A DNA stretch of 64,000 nucleotides from a virus: the IMG/VR virus record IMGVR_UViG_3300033153_002115, positions 1 to 64,000 of that record. One strand, given 5' to 3'. Positions 1 to 7,724 of this stretch are shown here, piece after piece. The notes beneath the pieces were generated by a model. That model ran no database searches and was not told where the DNA came from. It saw only the letters and a program-made list of their open reading frames with translations. Each line of letters opens with the position of its first letter. Position 1 is the first letter of the stretch. The translations under genes and the position numbers were made by a program.

Positions 1-636
1 TTAGCCTATAATAGCACAATAGGAGAAACAAAGGATTTAAATGATAACGACTTAGCAACAATAGTAAGTCAACCTATTGATAATGATATTACAGGGATAG
101 AGGAGATTACAGTAATTGACAATGTAGGTTTGGCAGTGGCTGCCGGAACAAATATTCAAAAGACCGCAACAACCGCAGGATGGTTATACGGGTGTGCATC
201 AGATCAGCAAATCAATAGTGGTATAGGATGGATTGAATTTAACCTTAAAGTTATAGATGCAGCCAATTATCAGGGCATTTTAGGATTATCACATGTTAAT
301 TTAGATGCTGATTATGATACCGTTGAATTTGGTATGTTTTTATATACTAACGGAGTTATACAAAGAATTGAATCAGGGTCAACTAATACAATTTCAGGGT
401 TTACATATGTGGACGGGGATAAATTAAGGGTTTATGTTGATGACACGGCCACCCCTGGAAGTGGAGAGGTTACATTTTGGAAATGGAACGGGGCTGTTTG
501 GGAGCTAGAGTATACATTTACAAACAAAATAACAATGCCGTGTATGTTCGACTGCTCTTTAAATATAGACGGTTCAAGTAATTCAAATCAAATAACAATA
601 GAAAATATAAAAATCGCAGGAAGTGATCTTATCTAA
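1..636 (+). CDS. Partial virion/fibre protein with lectin-like C-terminal domain (5' end outside window)
   Basis: The frame is open from the first base, so the N-terminus lies outside the window; an internal TTG at 130 is not a convincing start. The visible 211 residues are rich in Gly, Asn, Thr and aromatic residues, with alternating hydrophobic strands and no helices. This resembles concanavalin/SPRY-like jelly-roll domains found at the ends of phage tail fibres. The stop TAA overlaps the GTG start of the next gene by 14 nt. Location next to an esterase-like gene suggests a receptor-binding or glycan-binding role, which is inference; no catalytic motif is visible. Confidence 0.6.
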   Translation, partial: LAYNSTIGETKDLNDNDLATIVSQPIDNDITGIEEITVIDNVGLAVAAGTNIQKTATTAGWLYGCASDQQINSGIGWIEFNLKVIDAANYQGILGLSHVNLDADYDTVEFGMFLYTNGVIQRIESGSTNTISGFTYVDGDKLRVYVDDTATPGSGEVTFWKWNGAVWELEYTFTNKITMPCMFDCSLNIDGSSNSNQITIENIKIAGSDLI

Positions 637-1735
637 TTTATTAAATATCGGGACACAAGGTATTAAAGGCAGCTTAGTAGGTACTTATACCGAGGGTATT
701 GTTACTTATAAAAGTAGTATTGATAGTATTACTAATTTAGAATATAAATACGCTTATGATAACGGTTTATCAAATATGCCTTTGTTAATTCTAATGCATG
801 GATGGACATACGATTACGATGTTGAATTTCCGCAGGCAGTTATGGAGAAGTTTGCAAGTTATAAGTATTTTGCAGTAGCAGTTGATATGAGAGGTAGGCA
901 ATCAGCGCAAGGCAATAAAGATGCAAGTGGAAGAGAATTAATGGATATTTCAGATGCCGTATATAATGTAATAAGTAGATTTCCGAATTTAATAGATAAC
1001 AAAATAAAAGTAATTGCTGGGTGGTCTGGTGGTGGTGGAAATGTACTAGGTGTCTGTGCTAAGTTTCCCGATTTATTTAATGCCTCGATTGATAATTTTG
1101 GAATGTCTGATTATGGTTATGATGGTACTGATGGTTGGTATTATACAAATCCAGCTTATTCTGCGAGTATTTCAGCCATATTAGGAGATCCAGCGATCAA
1201 TAAAAATGAATATTTAAGTAGAAACACCCTTAATTCAATAACTAATTATTTAGGGTATTTATATATATTTCAGGATGTTGATGATTCAGGAGTAAATATT
1301 GTACATAGTAGAAATGTAGATGCTGAATTATCAGGACAATTAAATTATGAATATTCAGAAACCAATTCAGGTGATACAGATAGATGGACACATTCGGCCC
1401 CATCAATTGGTTCTGATATAGAAAAGGCTGAACCTATATGGAATACAGCATGTCTTACAAGAACAAGAGTTACTGTACCAAAGTCTGGGGTTATGTTTAT
1501 TTCAGGTTATCTAATAACAAAACGTTTTTCTATCTGGTTGGGGGATGGGGTAGACACTTTAAAAGATGGCACAAATAGAAGTGCTACGGTTGTTTATGAT
1601 GTTGAGAGTGGTAATTATACAGTTACGCCTATATTAGAAAGTGGAGTAAGCGATGTAGAAGTAAAAATAACTCAGTTTGATGGAAAAACAGCAACACAAA
1701 CAATAAATTCAGAAACGATTATTACTGTCTCGTAA
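623..1735 (+). CDS. Alpha/beta hydrolase (esterase-like), probable tail-associated enzyme
   Basis: This 370-residue protein has an alpha/beta-hydrolase core: a hydrophobic strand leading to an MHGW oxyanion motif near residue 60, then the nucleophile elbow G-W-S-G-G with Ser135. His257 in the context RWTHS is a candidate catalytic His. Such folds include acetyl-xylan esterases and dienelactone hydrolases, which remove acyl groups from sugars. The last 100 residues look like a separate beta-rich domain. The start is a GTG overlapping the previous stop, so translational coupling is likely; a frameshifted fusion with the upstream gene cannot be excluded. A role in deacetylating host capsule is inferred from the fibre-like neighbour. 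Confidence 0.7.
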   Translation: MILSNLLNIGTQGIKGSLVGTYTEGIVTYKSSIDSITNLEYKYAYDNGLSNMPLLILMHGWTYDYDVEFPQAVMEKFASYKYFAVAVDMRGRQSAQGNKDASGRELMDISDAVYNVISRFPNLIDNKIKVIAGWSGGGGNVLGVCAKFPDLFNASIDNFGMSDYGYDGTDGWYYTNPAYSASISAILGDPAINKNEYLSRNTLNSITNYLGYLYIFQDVDDSGVNIVHSRNVDAELSGQLNYEYSETNSGDTDRWTHSAPSIGSDIEKAEPIWNTACLTRTRVTVPKSGVMFISGYLITKRFSIWLGDGVDTLKDGTNRSATVVYDVESGNYTVTPILESGVSDVEVKITQFDGKTATQTINSETIITVS

Positions 1736-1759
1736 TTTATACACGTATTTTTTAGTAAG

Positions 1760-1790
1760 AAGAAATATCGAAAGGTGTTTCTTTTTTTTA
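1760..1790 (+). terminator. Intrinsic terminator after hydrolase gene
   Basis: An 8-bp stem (AAGAAATA pairing with TGTTTCTT, one G-U) with an 8-nt loop runs directly into a T tract at 1782-1789. It lies 25 nt after the hydrolase stop and before a promoter, so it likely ends the fibre transcript. Confidence 0.65.
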
Positions 1791-1812
1791 TATCTGCTAA
1801 CCACACTTATAA

Positions 1813-1845
1813 GTTTGATATAACAAATATTATATATATCTTTAC
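1813..1845 (+). promoter_or_regulatory. Bacteroidota-type promoter for the small-gene block
   Basis: TTTG followed by 19 nt and TATCTTTA matches the Bacteroidota sigma consensus TTTG-N19-21-TAnnTTTG except for the last base. The -7 element ends only a few bases before the ATG at 1849, so the mRNA would have almost no leader. Confidence 0.55.
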
Positions 1846-1848
1846 ACC

Positions 1849-2289
1849 ATGATTAAACAGATCAGTTCAAGTATACGTTATGATGATTGTACTTCTTATC
1901 GAATGGTTATATTGGATTTAGGGGAAGGTAATCAAAATGGAAGGTATATTGGTGGTGTTGATCCTATAGATAATATTAGTACAATTTTAAATAGAAATAA
2001 AATGGAAATGACAACAGGAACTGCGAATATGGCAGTAGAATCAAGGTTTCAGGATATCTTGGGACGGTTCAGAGAAGAGTTGAATGTTATGGATGACAGT
2101 TCTGCTGTAATCCAGGATAAGTTAAATATTTTATGGTCTTTTAAAAAGGAGCCTAGTTTGGTGGAAGCAGATAAACAGCCTTTAGAGCCTGGTGTGGTGA
2201 ATGAGTTAAATATGTATCTTGGTTTGTTTAATGTGTATAATCAAAGGCTTAAAGAGGTAAAAAATACTTTAATTGAATTGGTGGGATGA
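1849..2289 (+). CDS. Hypothetical protein, first gene of small-gene block
   Basis: The 146-residue product is not recognised. The N-terminal third looks beta-stranded and the rest is predicted helical (residues about 60-146), with no Cys clusters, membrane segments or catalytic motif. It begins just after a terminator and a promoter and overlaps the next gene by ATGA, so it leads a co-transcribed block. Its stop is TGA. Confidence 0.7.
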   Translation: MIKQISSSIRYDDCTSYRMVILDLGEGNQNGRYIGGVDPIDNISTILNRNKMEMTTGTANMAVESRFQDILGRFREELNVMDDSSAVIQDKLNILWSFKKEPSLVEADKQPLEPGVVNELNMYLGLFNVYNQRLKEVKNTLIELVG

Positions 2290-2498
2290 AACTTCATACT
2301 ATGGATAGGTATAGAATACCGACTATTGATGAGTTTGTCCCTGCTTTTAAGTATGAACTTAATTGTGATATGGTTTTAACTACACAAGAAAGGATAGATG
2401 AAGTATCTCCATGGGCTATATGTTCTGTAGGTATCAATACCGATTTACATATAATAGAAATTTCGTTGAAACAGGATTTAATAAGAGTAAAGATATGA
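2286..2498 (+). CDS. Hypothetical small protein
   Basis: This 70-residue product is of unknown function. Both ends are ATGA overlaps (start within the previous stop, stop TGA within the next start), the strongest reason to regard it as real. It contains a short mixed alpha/beta pattern and no recognisable motif. Confidence 0.6.
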   Translation: MKLHTMDRYRIPTIDEFVPAFKYELNCDMVLTTQERIDEVSPWAICSVGINTDLHIIEISLKQDLIRVKI

Positions 2499-2737
2499 TA
2501 GTAGGTAAAGCATATTATGTAGGAATACATCGGTATTCGTTTAAAACAGGTAAACCTGCTGAGATAATAGGTGTCGGAATAGTGACTCCTGATAAAGGGA
2601 GATCTAGATTGTGTTATCATATAATATGGGCCGACGATCAGTCAGAGGATTGGGTGCCTATTGATGATACCGCTAATTATAAGATAATAAGTTTCGATGA
2701 TATTTTACTAGGTAAGATACCGGATGTTACTGAATAG
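2495..2737 (+). CDS. Hypothetical small beta-rich protein
   Basis: The start is placed at 2495 (MIVGKAYYVG) because it forms an ATGA overlap with the preceding stop; upstream in-frame codons would overlap the previous gene heavily. The 80-residue product has alternating hydrophobic strands and a WVPIDD segment, like small SH3-like barrels, but no family is assigned. It ends in TAG. Confidence 0.6.
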   Translation: MIVGKAYYVGIHRYSFKTGKPAEIIGVGIVTPDKGRSRLCYHIIWADDQSEDWVPIDDTANYKIISFDDILLGKIPDVTE

Positions 2738-2745
2738 TTAAAGAT

Positions 2746-3060
2746 ATGATCACGTTTGATACATGGTTTAGAAAGAATAGGGTTAAGCATTTATATGCAT
2801 CTAATGAAAGATTAGTGGAGCTTTATGAACAAGAGACTTCATGGATATTCGGTCTTAAGTCTGCGGTGGATATTAAGGTGTTTGCGTATTTACTTAAACT
2901 TGCGGATAAAGAAGGGAAGGTAAAGTTTACACCTACCCTACGTAAAGGTTTGGCGAGGTTACTTGGTATTAGTATGCAACAGATTACTAATAGTCTTAAA
3001 GCTCTTAGAGATAAAAAGCTTATTGAGGGAAGTAGAACAAAATATGATATATTATTATAA
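2746..3060 (+). CDS. Winged helix-turn-helix protein
   Basis: The 104-residue product has a C-terminal winged-helix pattern (residues about 40-104): a helix starting VDIKVFAYL, a recognition-type segment LLGISMQQITNSLKALRDKKLIEG, then a final strand. Comparable wHTH domains occur in plasmid replication initiators and phage regulators. It probably binds DNA; whether it controls transcription or replication is not visible. Confidence 0.6.
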   Translation: MITFDTWFRKNRVKHLYASNERLVELYEQETSWIFGLKSAVDIKVFAYLLKLADKEGKVKFTPTLRKGLARLLGISMQQITNSLKALRDKKLIEGSRTKYDILL

Positions 3061-3063
3061 GAT

Positions 3064-3255
3064 ATGAAAGAGCAATTAAAGTTGGTTAACGATTTAATAT
3101 ATAAGTTGAAAGAAGTAGGTCTGGATATTGAATGGTTTAATACAAATGTTAAAGATCCTGATGTTGAGATTATTGTAGGAAAGACGTTTGATTATCATAC
3201 AATGAAACCTATTTATAGGGTGGGATTAACTGAAAGAGTGAGACAAAAGTCGTAA
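3064..3255 (+). CDS. Hypothetical small protein
   Basis: The 63-residue product starts with an amphipathic helix and continues with a strand-rich segment containing DPDVEIIVG. Its start is 3 nt after the previous stop, consistent with the operon. No family is recognised. Confidence 0.5.
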   Translation: MKEQLKLVNDLIYKLKEVGLDIEWFNTNVKDPDVEIIVGKTFDYHTMKPIYRVGLTERVRQKS

Positions 3256-3279
3256 CTTGGCAGGCATAAATTATATGCC

Positions 3280-3453
3280 ATGGAGAAAACTAAAGATCAA
3301 TTATTAATGGAGAAGCTACTTGATGAAAGAAAAGTAGTTAGACAGGAATTATGTGTGTTAGCAGGTCGTTTAAAAGAACTTAATTTTGTTATAGCAATTG
3401 TTGTACAAAGAAGATATGAAAATGAATTCAATGAAAGGAAAGAACCCGATTAG
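3280..3453 (+). CDS. Hypothetical coiled-coil small protein (57 aa)
   Basis: The ATG at 3280 opens a 57-codon frame ending in TAG at 3451-3453. The product begins MEKTKDQLLMEKLLDERK and is strongly charged and helical, like a short coiled coil. It fills the gap between the neighbouring genes and overlaps the next small gene. The coding call rests on gene packing and composition only. Confidence 0.5.
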   Translation: MEKTKDQLLMEKLLDERKVVRQELCVLAGRLKELNFVIAIVVQRRYENEFNERKEPD

Positions 3454-3550
3454 TTACTGGATATTGTTTACCAGTTTTCTTGTTGCTTTAAGTGCTGGCT
3501 TACTTTTGGTTAGTATAGTGTTTTATATATTAATGATATTCAAAGGATGA
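3422..3550 (+). CDS. Small single-span membrane protein (42 aa)
   Basis: This short frame encodes a basic N-terminus followed by one strong membrane helix (ISYWILFTSFLVALSAGL and on to FYILMIF). Its TGA stop forms an ATGA overlap with the next start at 3547. The topology and its place two genes before an endolysin make a holin or accessory lysis role possible, but this is inference. Confidence 0.5.
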   Translation: MNSMKGKNPISYWILFTSFLVALSAGLLLVSIVFYILMIFKG

Positions 3551-3771
3551 AAGCAAGACAAAGAAATAAGTTACGTAAAAATACCATTATCCGTATGGAT
3601 ATACAAACTTTACCCAATGGTATGGATATACATAAATGGTATCATACCATACTCACTACTGGTATAATATTCTGGGATAGTTTTAAAGGTGGGCTTGCTC
3701 CTACAGTATTTCCTAAAAAACATAAAACAGTATTTAAAATTAAAGATAAACAAAATGGAAAGGATATCTGA
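3547..3771 (+). CDS. Hypothetical basic small protein
   Basis: The 74-residue product is rich in Lys and Arg at both ends, with a short aromatic middle. It starts at an ATGA junction and its last 17 nt overlap the M15 peptidase start at 3755. No family is recognised. It ends in TGA. Confidence 0.55.
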   Translation: MKARQRNKLRKNTIIRMDIQTLPNGMDIHKWYHTILTTGIIFWDSFKGGLAPTVFPKKHKTVFKIKDKQNGKDI

Positions 3772-4240
3772 TCATATTTCGTATAAAGAGGCTACCAATA
3801 GCCATGGTGCTATTAGAGCCGGTGTAGATAATACACCAACTATAGGAGAATTGGAAGCAATGAAGGCAGTAGCTGAAAATTGTTTTGAGCCTTTAAGGGA
3901 ATTTTTTGGTGTGCCTATAAAGATTGAAAGTTTTTTAAGGAAACATACACCTAATTCTCAACATTTCAGAGGTGAAGCTATCGATATAGATGATGACTAT
4001 AGTGATGTTACTAATGGGGAGATGTTTGATTTCTTGGTAAAGAATACACCGTTTGATCAGTTAATCTGGGAATTTGGTAATGCATATCAACCGGGATGGA
4101 TACATGTATCACATACGGCAAGAAGAGAAAACAGGGGAAGGATTACTGTAGCTTATAAAACGGCTAGTGGAAAGACTGCTTATAGGCATTTTAGTACTTT
4201 AGGTTTAATGCATATATTTTTAAACAACCGCTATGCATAG
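3755..4240 (+). CDS. Peptidase M15-family endolysin (D-Ala-type carboxypeptidase fold)
   Basis: The 161-residue product has the M15_3 zinc signature: His70 and Asp77 in SQHFRGEAID, and His117 in GWIHVS. This family cleaves peptide cross-links of peptidoglycan and often serves as phage endolysin. The start at 3755 is preferred over one 22 codons upstream because the extra residues are low complexity and lie inside the previous gene. There is no signal peptide, so release would need a holin; membrane proteins nearby (3422, 5331, 6971) are candidates. It ends in TAG and overlaps the next gene by 8 nt. Confidence 0.85.
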   Translation: MERISDHISYKEATNSHGAIRAGVDNTPTIGELEAMKAVAENCFEPLREFFGVPIKIESFLRKHTPNSQHFRGEAIDIDDDYSDVTNGEMFDFLVKNTPFDQLIWEFGNAYQPGWIHVSHTARRENRGRITVAYKTASGKTAYRHFSTLGLMHIFLNNRYA

Positions 4241-4694
4241 ATACAACCCTGATACACGGACATATATTATCCCTATAAAAGAGATCTGTGAGATTGTTGA
4301 TAAGATTCCTGTAGAAAAAAGACAAGGTAATCTCGATCATGTGTTTACTATATATTCCATGGATCCGGAAAAGGTGATGAATGTTACTGATGAGTTGTAT
4401 AATACTTGGTTAGGACAAATGAGTGTAGCTAATCAATCTGCAATGTTAAGAAAGTACTCTTTGCGAAACGTAGGTGCTTATGTTAAAATGCCTAATAGGC
4501 CAATGGAATATATTCCTCAAACAACTATAGATGAAGAAGTTGAGAACGATGAAGAGTTGGAGAATTTAGTAGGTGGTATGGTAAAAGATTCGGACTTTAT
4601 AATAGAAGTTGATCATATATCTAAAGAAGAATTCAGAGAAGCAGAACATCAAGATATAATGGATGAGTGGTCCAGATTACAAAAATCAGATTAG
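4233..4694 (+). CDS. Hypothetical acidic protein
   Basis: The 153-residue product has an ordered N-terminal two-thirds and an acidic segment rich in Glu near residues 98-112. No motif is recognised. It overlaps the endolysin by 8 nt and is translationally coupled to it. It could be a small virion or lysis accessory protein; there is no direct evidence. Confidence 0.6.
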   Translation: MHRYNPDTRTYIIPIKEICEIVDKIPVEKRQGNLDHVFTIYSMDPEKVMNVTDELYNTWLGQMSVANQSAMLRKYSLRNVGAYVKMPNRPMEYIPQTTIDEEVENDEELENLVGGMVKDSDFIIEVDHISKEEFREAEHQDIMDEWSRLQKSD

Positions 4695-4696
4695 TT

Positions 4697-4852
4697 ATGC
4701 ATAGAACAAAATTGACTTTTAAAGAAGAATGGGTATTGTCTTGGTGGATATTTTTACGTAACCCAAAGGCCGCCTTGTATAAAGAAGGGATTAACTTAGG
4801 TATGGCTAAAAGATTTGCATTTAAAAGAGCTGTGAAGTATGGTAATAACTGA
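4697..4852 (+). CDS. Hypothetical small basic protein
   Basis: The start at 4697 follows the previous TAG by 2 nt and is preferred over a GTG inside the upstream gene. The 51-residue product has a Trp-rich centre (WVLSWWIFL) that could touch a membrane, and a basic C-terminus. Function is unknown. It ends in TGA. Confidence 0.5.
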   Translation: MHRTKLTFKEEWVLSWWIFLRNPKAALYKEGINLGMAKRFAFKRAVKYGNN

Positions 4853-5096
4853 TACAGGTACTCAAAACGAGCAGGATCCTACAAGTATTACTTCTAATGA
4901 TATGGATCATTTATTATATGATTATGAAGATAAGGTTGAGTGTGAAGCTTATTTGTACGAAGAAGAAAGAGAAAGATTAGAGTCTAAACAAGGTTGGTTC
5001 GTACCTAGAAATATTAGAGGGAAAAACTTAAAGTATTATAATAAAGTTAAAAGGACTATTAGAAATTGTTTACCTAGAAAAATAAGAACAGACTAA
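4839..5096 (+). CDS. Hypothetical charged protein
   Basis: The 85-residue product has an acidic first half with clustered Asp/Glu and a basic second half containing a KYYNKVKRTIR helix. It overlaps the previous gene by 14 nt. The charge split resembles some DNA-mimic or nucleic-acid-binding small phage proteins, but no family can be named. Confidence 0.55.
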   Translation: MVITDTGTQNEQDPTSITSNDMDHLLYDYEDKVECEAYLYEEERERLESKQGWFVPRNIRGKNLKYYNKVKRTIRNCLPRKIRTD

Positions 5097-5097
5097 T

Positions 5098-5334
5098 ATG
5101 ATTATACAATTAGAGTTTTGCGGTTTAACTAAACTGATGGAAGTTCCTGAACAGATATCCGGTCTTATAGATATCGATTGGATACCCGGTACTTTATTAC
5201 CTTTATTTGAAATGAGCGGTGGTAAGAAATCAGAAATAGTAGAGAGAGTAAGACTGATCTTTAAGTATAGCGGCAGTCAGACTGAACAAGGATATATGAT
5301 ATATAATTTAACTAATATAGATAAAATAAAATGA
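5098..5334 (+). CDS. Hypothetical small protein
   Basis: The 78-residue product is mixed alpha/beta with no recognised motif. It starts 1 nt after the previous stop and ends in TGA within the ATG of the next gene, so it belongs to the same coupled block. Confidence 0.55.
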   Translation: MIIQLEFCGLTKLMEVPEQISGLIDIDWIPGTLLPLFEMSGGKKSEIVERVRLIFKYSGSQTEQGYMIYNLTNIDKIK

Positions 5335-5537
5335 TAGAAAGTATTAGAGAATTCATATTGTACTTACAAACGGTACCGGATTGGTCCATATATTTTATAT
5401 TAATTATGGGGGCTGTGTATGTACTATTACTTATCATACAGATCTATTTAAAGTATCGAAAAAGAGTAGAGTATGGGAAACTTGAAAAAGAATATAAAAA
5501 GTATATAAAAAATGGACAAACTAGAGACTCAATGTAA
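5331..5537 (+). CDS. Single-span membrane protein with basic coiled tail (holin candidate)
   Basis: The 68-residue product has one strong membrane helix (residues about 19-41, FILIMGAVYVLLLIIQIYL) followed by a Lys/Tyr-rich helical tail. Size and topology fit small class III holins or accessory membrane proteins. It lies five genes after the endolysin and shortly before the spanin-like gene, which supports a lysis role but does not prove it. Confidence 0.55.
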   Translation: MIESIREFILYLQTVPDWSIYFILIMGAVYVLLLIIQIYLKYRKRVEYGKLEKEYKKYIKNGQTRDSM

Positions 5538-5694
5538 AGACTGTGTTTATGCTTTTGCTTTTAGAGAAGTAACAGAAGAAGGGGAACCTTTGTTTAATAC
5601 TATACACTGTGTATATCCTGAACCAAGTATAATAATACTAAATATTATAAGGGACTGTTCTCAATACATTAAAAAAGTAGATAATGATAGCTAA
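5512..5694 (+). CDS. Small Cys-containing protein, possible zinc binder
   Basis: The 60-residue product contains CKDC near residues 8-11 and further Cys residues in HCVYP and RDCSQY, a spacing that could hold one zinc ion. Similar short Cys-rich proteins are common in Bacteroidota phages. It overlaps its neighbours on both sides. No function is assigned. Confidence 0.5.
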   Translation: MDKLETQCKDCVYAFAFREVTEEGEPLFNTIHCVYPEPSIIILNIIRDCSQYIKKVDNDS

Positions 5695-6259
5695 GTTTAT
5701 AAAAAACAATTGGACATACTTTGCTCTTCTTGGATTTGCAATAGTGATTTATTTCATGCTGGTTACCATGAAAGCTTTTCATGCAGAAAATAGAAGGCTT
5801 ACTGACAACATAGCACAACTTCTCCTGGAAAGAGATTCTAAAGTCCTTGAGATTACGAAAAAAGAATTCAACAAGTACTATGTACAGCAAGATTCGCTTC
5901 TAAGAGAGTTAAGGGATAGTTTGAAGTTGAATTATCGTCATATAGAACGGACTGTCAATCATAAATATGAACATTCTTATGACACAACTATTACACTTAT
6001 TAAAACCGTAGATTCTACGTATAAAGAATTTAATCATAGATTTGATGATTGTGTCGAAGTAATAGGTAAAGTAAATTGGGCTGAGGATAAAATAATATTC
6101 GAGGATTTAAAAGTTACTTATAATGCCACTACTGTTTATTACTGGCAAAGGAAACATAAGTTCTGGTTTATAAAATGGGGAAAGAAAGAGTACTACGCCG
6201 TGACTAAAAATAATTGTACTGGGGGAACTAAAGTAATTGATATAGAATTTAAGAAATGA
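5684..6259 (+). CDS. Spanin-like inner-membrane protein (Rz-type topology)
   Basis: The 191-residue product has an N-terminal membrane helix (residues about 12-29), then a long charged helical region (about 35-90) predicted as periplasmic coiled coil, and a beta-rich C-terminal domain with YWQRKHKFWFI. This architecture matches Rz-like i-spanins and related Bacteroidota phage proteins that link inner and outer membranes during lysis. No lipoprotein o-spanin was recognised nearby. Its TGA stop overlaps the next ATG. Confidence 0.6.
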   Translation: MIAKFIKNNWTYFALLGFAIVIYFMLVTMKAFHAENRRLTDNIAQLLLERDSKVLEITKKEFNKYYVQQDSLLRELRDSLKLNYRHIERTVNHKYEHSYDTTITLIKTVDSTYKEFNHRFDDCVEVIGKVNWAEDKIIFEDLKVTYNATTVYYWQRKHKFWFIKWGKKEYYAVTKNNCTGGTKVIDIEFKK

Positions 6260-6483
6260 GTGAGGCGTTATCAAATATAAAACATCTTGAAGAAGTAAAT
6301 AGATCTGCAGGTTTTGAATCAAAAAGTTTACTGCATATATTACCACAGCTTCATGACTTATTACTTCTGCGTAAAAAGACGGCAATACATTTAAATACCG
6401 TTGTTCTTGAAGAAGGAAGAAAAATGGCTAATGAACAATATAGTTACATCAATACCGAGATTAAAAAACTACTTAACCTATAA
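6256..6483 (+). CDS. Hypothetical helical protein
   Basis: The 75-residue product is almost entirely helical with regularly spaced Leu residues. It begins at an ATGA junction with the spanin-like gene and may be a small coiled-coil partner. No family is recognised. Confidence 0.55.
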   Translation: MSEALSNIKHLEEVNRSAGFESKSLLHILPQLHDLLLLRKKTAIHLNTVVLEEGRKMANEQYSYINTEIKKLLNL

Positions 6484-6486
6484 ATA

Positions 6487-6747
6487 ATGAGTAATAAACC
6501 TAGAGAGAGTGACTGGTATAAAATAGACGTTTGTGAAAACTGTCGCAAAAGGTTAGGACGTAATGCAAGGTATTATAGTAGAGGGGTATGCCCTAAGTGT
6601 GGATATGATAGTTGCTCTACTATCTGTGATACATCTACGGTAGTAGTAAAAGAGATATTACACCATCCTTGGTGGAGATTCTGGGATAAAGAATATGAGT
6701 ACATAGGACGAGATAAATTTAGTCAAGAGTGGTTAAATGATAATTAA
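6487..6747 (+). CDS. Zinc-ribbon protein
   Basis: The 86-residue product has two zinc knuckles, CENC near residue 12 and CPKC near residue 35, the classical four-Cys zinc ribbon. A Trp-rich segment (HHPWWRFWDKEYEYIG) follows. Zinc ribbons of this size bind nucleic acids or mediate protein contacts; the partner is unknown. Confidence 0.65.
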   Translation: MSNKPRESDWYKIDVCENCRKRLGRNARYYSRGVCPKCGYDSCSTICDTSTVVVKEILHHPWWRFWDKEYEYIGRDKFSQEWLNDN

Positions 6748-6753
6748 ATAGAC

Positions 6754-6969
6754 ATGACAGAATTTTCAGATAAATTTAAAGCAGGTAAACTTACCTTAGA
6801 AGATTTGGACTATTTTAGTTTTGATCGAGACGTAAAAAAGTCTAATCTATTTTCTAAAACATTCAGAGACGGTACCGTTATAAAAATACTTAGAGAAGGT
6901 GCCGGATGGTTTAATGATGGTAAAGAAATAAAAACAGTAGGAGATTTAATAAATTTAATGTACTTTTAA
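6754..6969 (+). CDS. Hypothetical small protein
   Basis: The 71-residue product is a compact mixed alpha/beta protein without recognisable motif. It is closely spaced between the zinc-ribbon gene and a multi-span membrane gene. Confidence 0.5.
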   Translation: MTEFSDKFKAGKLTLEDLDYFSFDRDVKKSNLFSKTFRDGTVIKILREGAGWFNDGKEIKTVGDLINLMYF

Positions 6970-6970
6970 T

Positions 6971-7441
6971 ATGAAAGGAGAAATAGCATTACTGATTATA
7001 TCAGCAGCGATCTTTATAGGTTATGTACAATATATAGCTTTAAAGTATGGTATTCAGAAAAGTATATCTGAAAGTTACTATGATCTACCAAGGAGATGGC
7101 AATTTATATTTACTTTAACCTTATGGGGATTTGCTATTCCTATAATGTTAGTAGGGAATTCTACTTGGTTCTTTTTAGCTGGGGGCCTTATATGTTTTGT
7201 AGGGGCAGCGGCAGCATTTAAAGACTGGGCTATAACTTACAAAGTACATATGGTAGGCGCTTATGGTGGAGTGCTGCTTGGGTTTATAGGGATTTTGGGG
7301 GATCTACATAATTGGTATATTGCATCTATTGCTATCATGAGTATAATTATAATATGGTTTACATCCCAGTTTAAAATCTGGTGGATAGAGATAGTAGCTT
7401 TTGCAGCAGTTTGGTTAAGTATTTTAATTGCAGCTCTATGA
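6971..7441 (+). CDS. Multi-span membrane protein
   Basis: The 156-residue product has five to six hydrophobic segments, including residues near 5-25, 45-60, 62-80, 92-110 and 117-155. It carries few charges and no enzymatic motif. It could be a multi-span holin, a superinfection-exclusion protein or a membrane remodeler; the sequence does not decide. The TGA stop overlaps the next ATG. Confidence 0.6.
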   Translation: MKGEIALLIISAAIFIGYVQYIALKYGIQKSISESYYDLPRRWQFIFTLTLWGFAIPIMLVGNSTWFFLAGGLICFVGAAAAFKDWAITYKVHMVGAYGGVLLGFIGILGDLHNWYIASIAIMSIIIIWFTSQFKIWWIEIVAFAAVWLSILIAAL

Positions 7442-7710
7442 ATACAGAAGATAGAGTTTTATATTTTATAGCGAGTATTAGAAAGAGAACCGGTATAACT
7501 TATTATCTTAACGGGCATTGTTATGATTTTTATTTTAAGTTATTAGGAAAATTCGCTAACGCTATTTGTTACTATGATAATGACCATGTAATAACTAAGA
7601 TAGGTGACAAGTACTATGATATTACAGGAGAAGTAGAGAGAACTAATCATTTACCTGTAGATGGTAAACATTATTCTCATACACAATTAAAAGGCAAGTT
7701 TAATACATAA
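7438..7710 (+). CDS. Small papain-fold-like protein (Cys-His-Asp pattern)
   Basis: The start at 7438 forms an ATGA overlap with the membrane-protein stop and is preferred over one 19 codons upstream. The 90-residue product shows NGHCYDF near residue 28, then DNDHVITKIGDKYYDITG, an order of Cys, His and Asp seen in small NlpC/papain-like phage proteins. Catalysis is possible but not proven; many such proteins are of unknown function. Confidence 0.5.
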   Translation: MNTEDRVLYFIASIRKRTGITYYLNGHCYDFYFKLLGKFANAICYYDNDHVITKIGDKYYDITGEVERTNHLPVDGKHYSHTQLKGKFNT

Positions 7711-7724
7711 TTAAAGGTGGCAGG

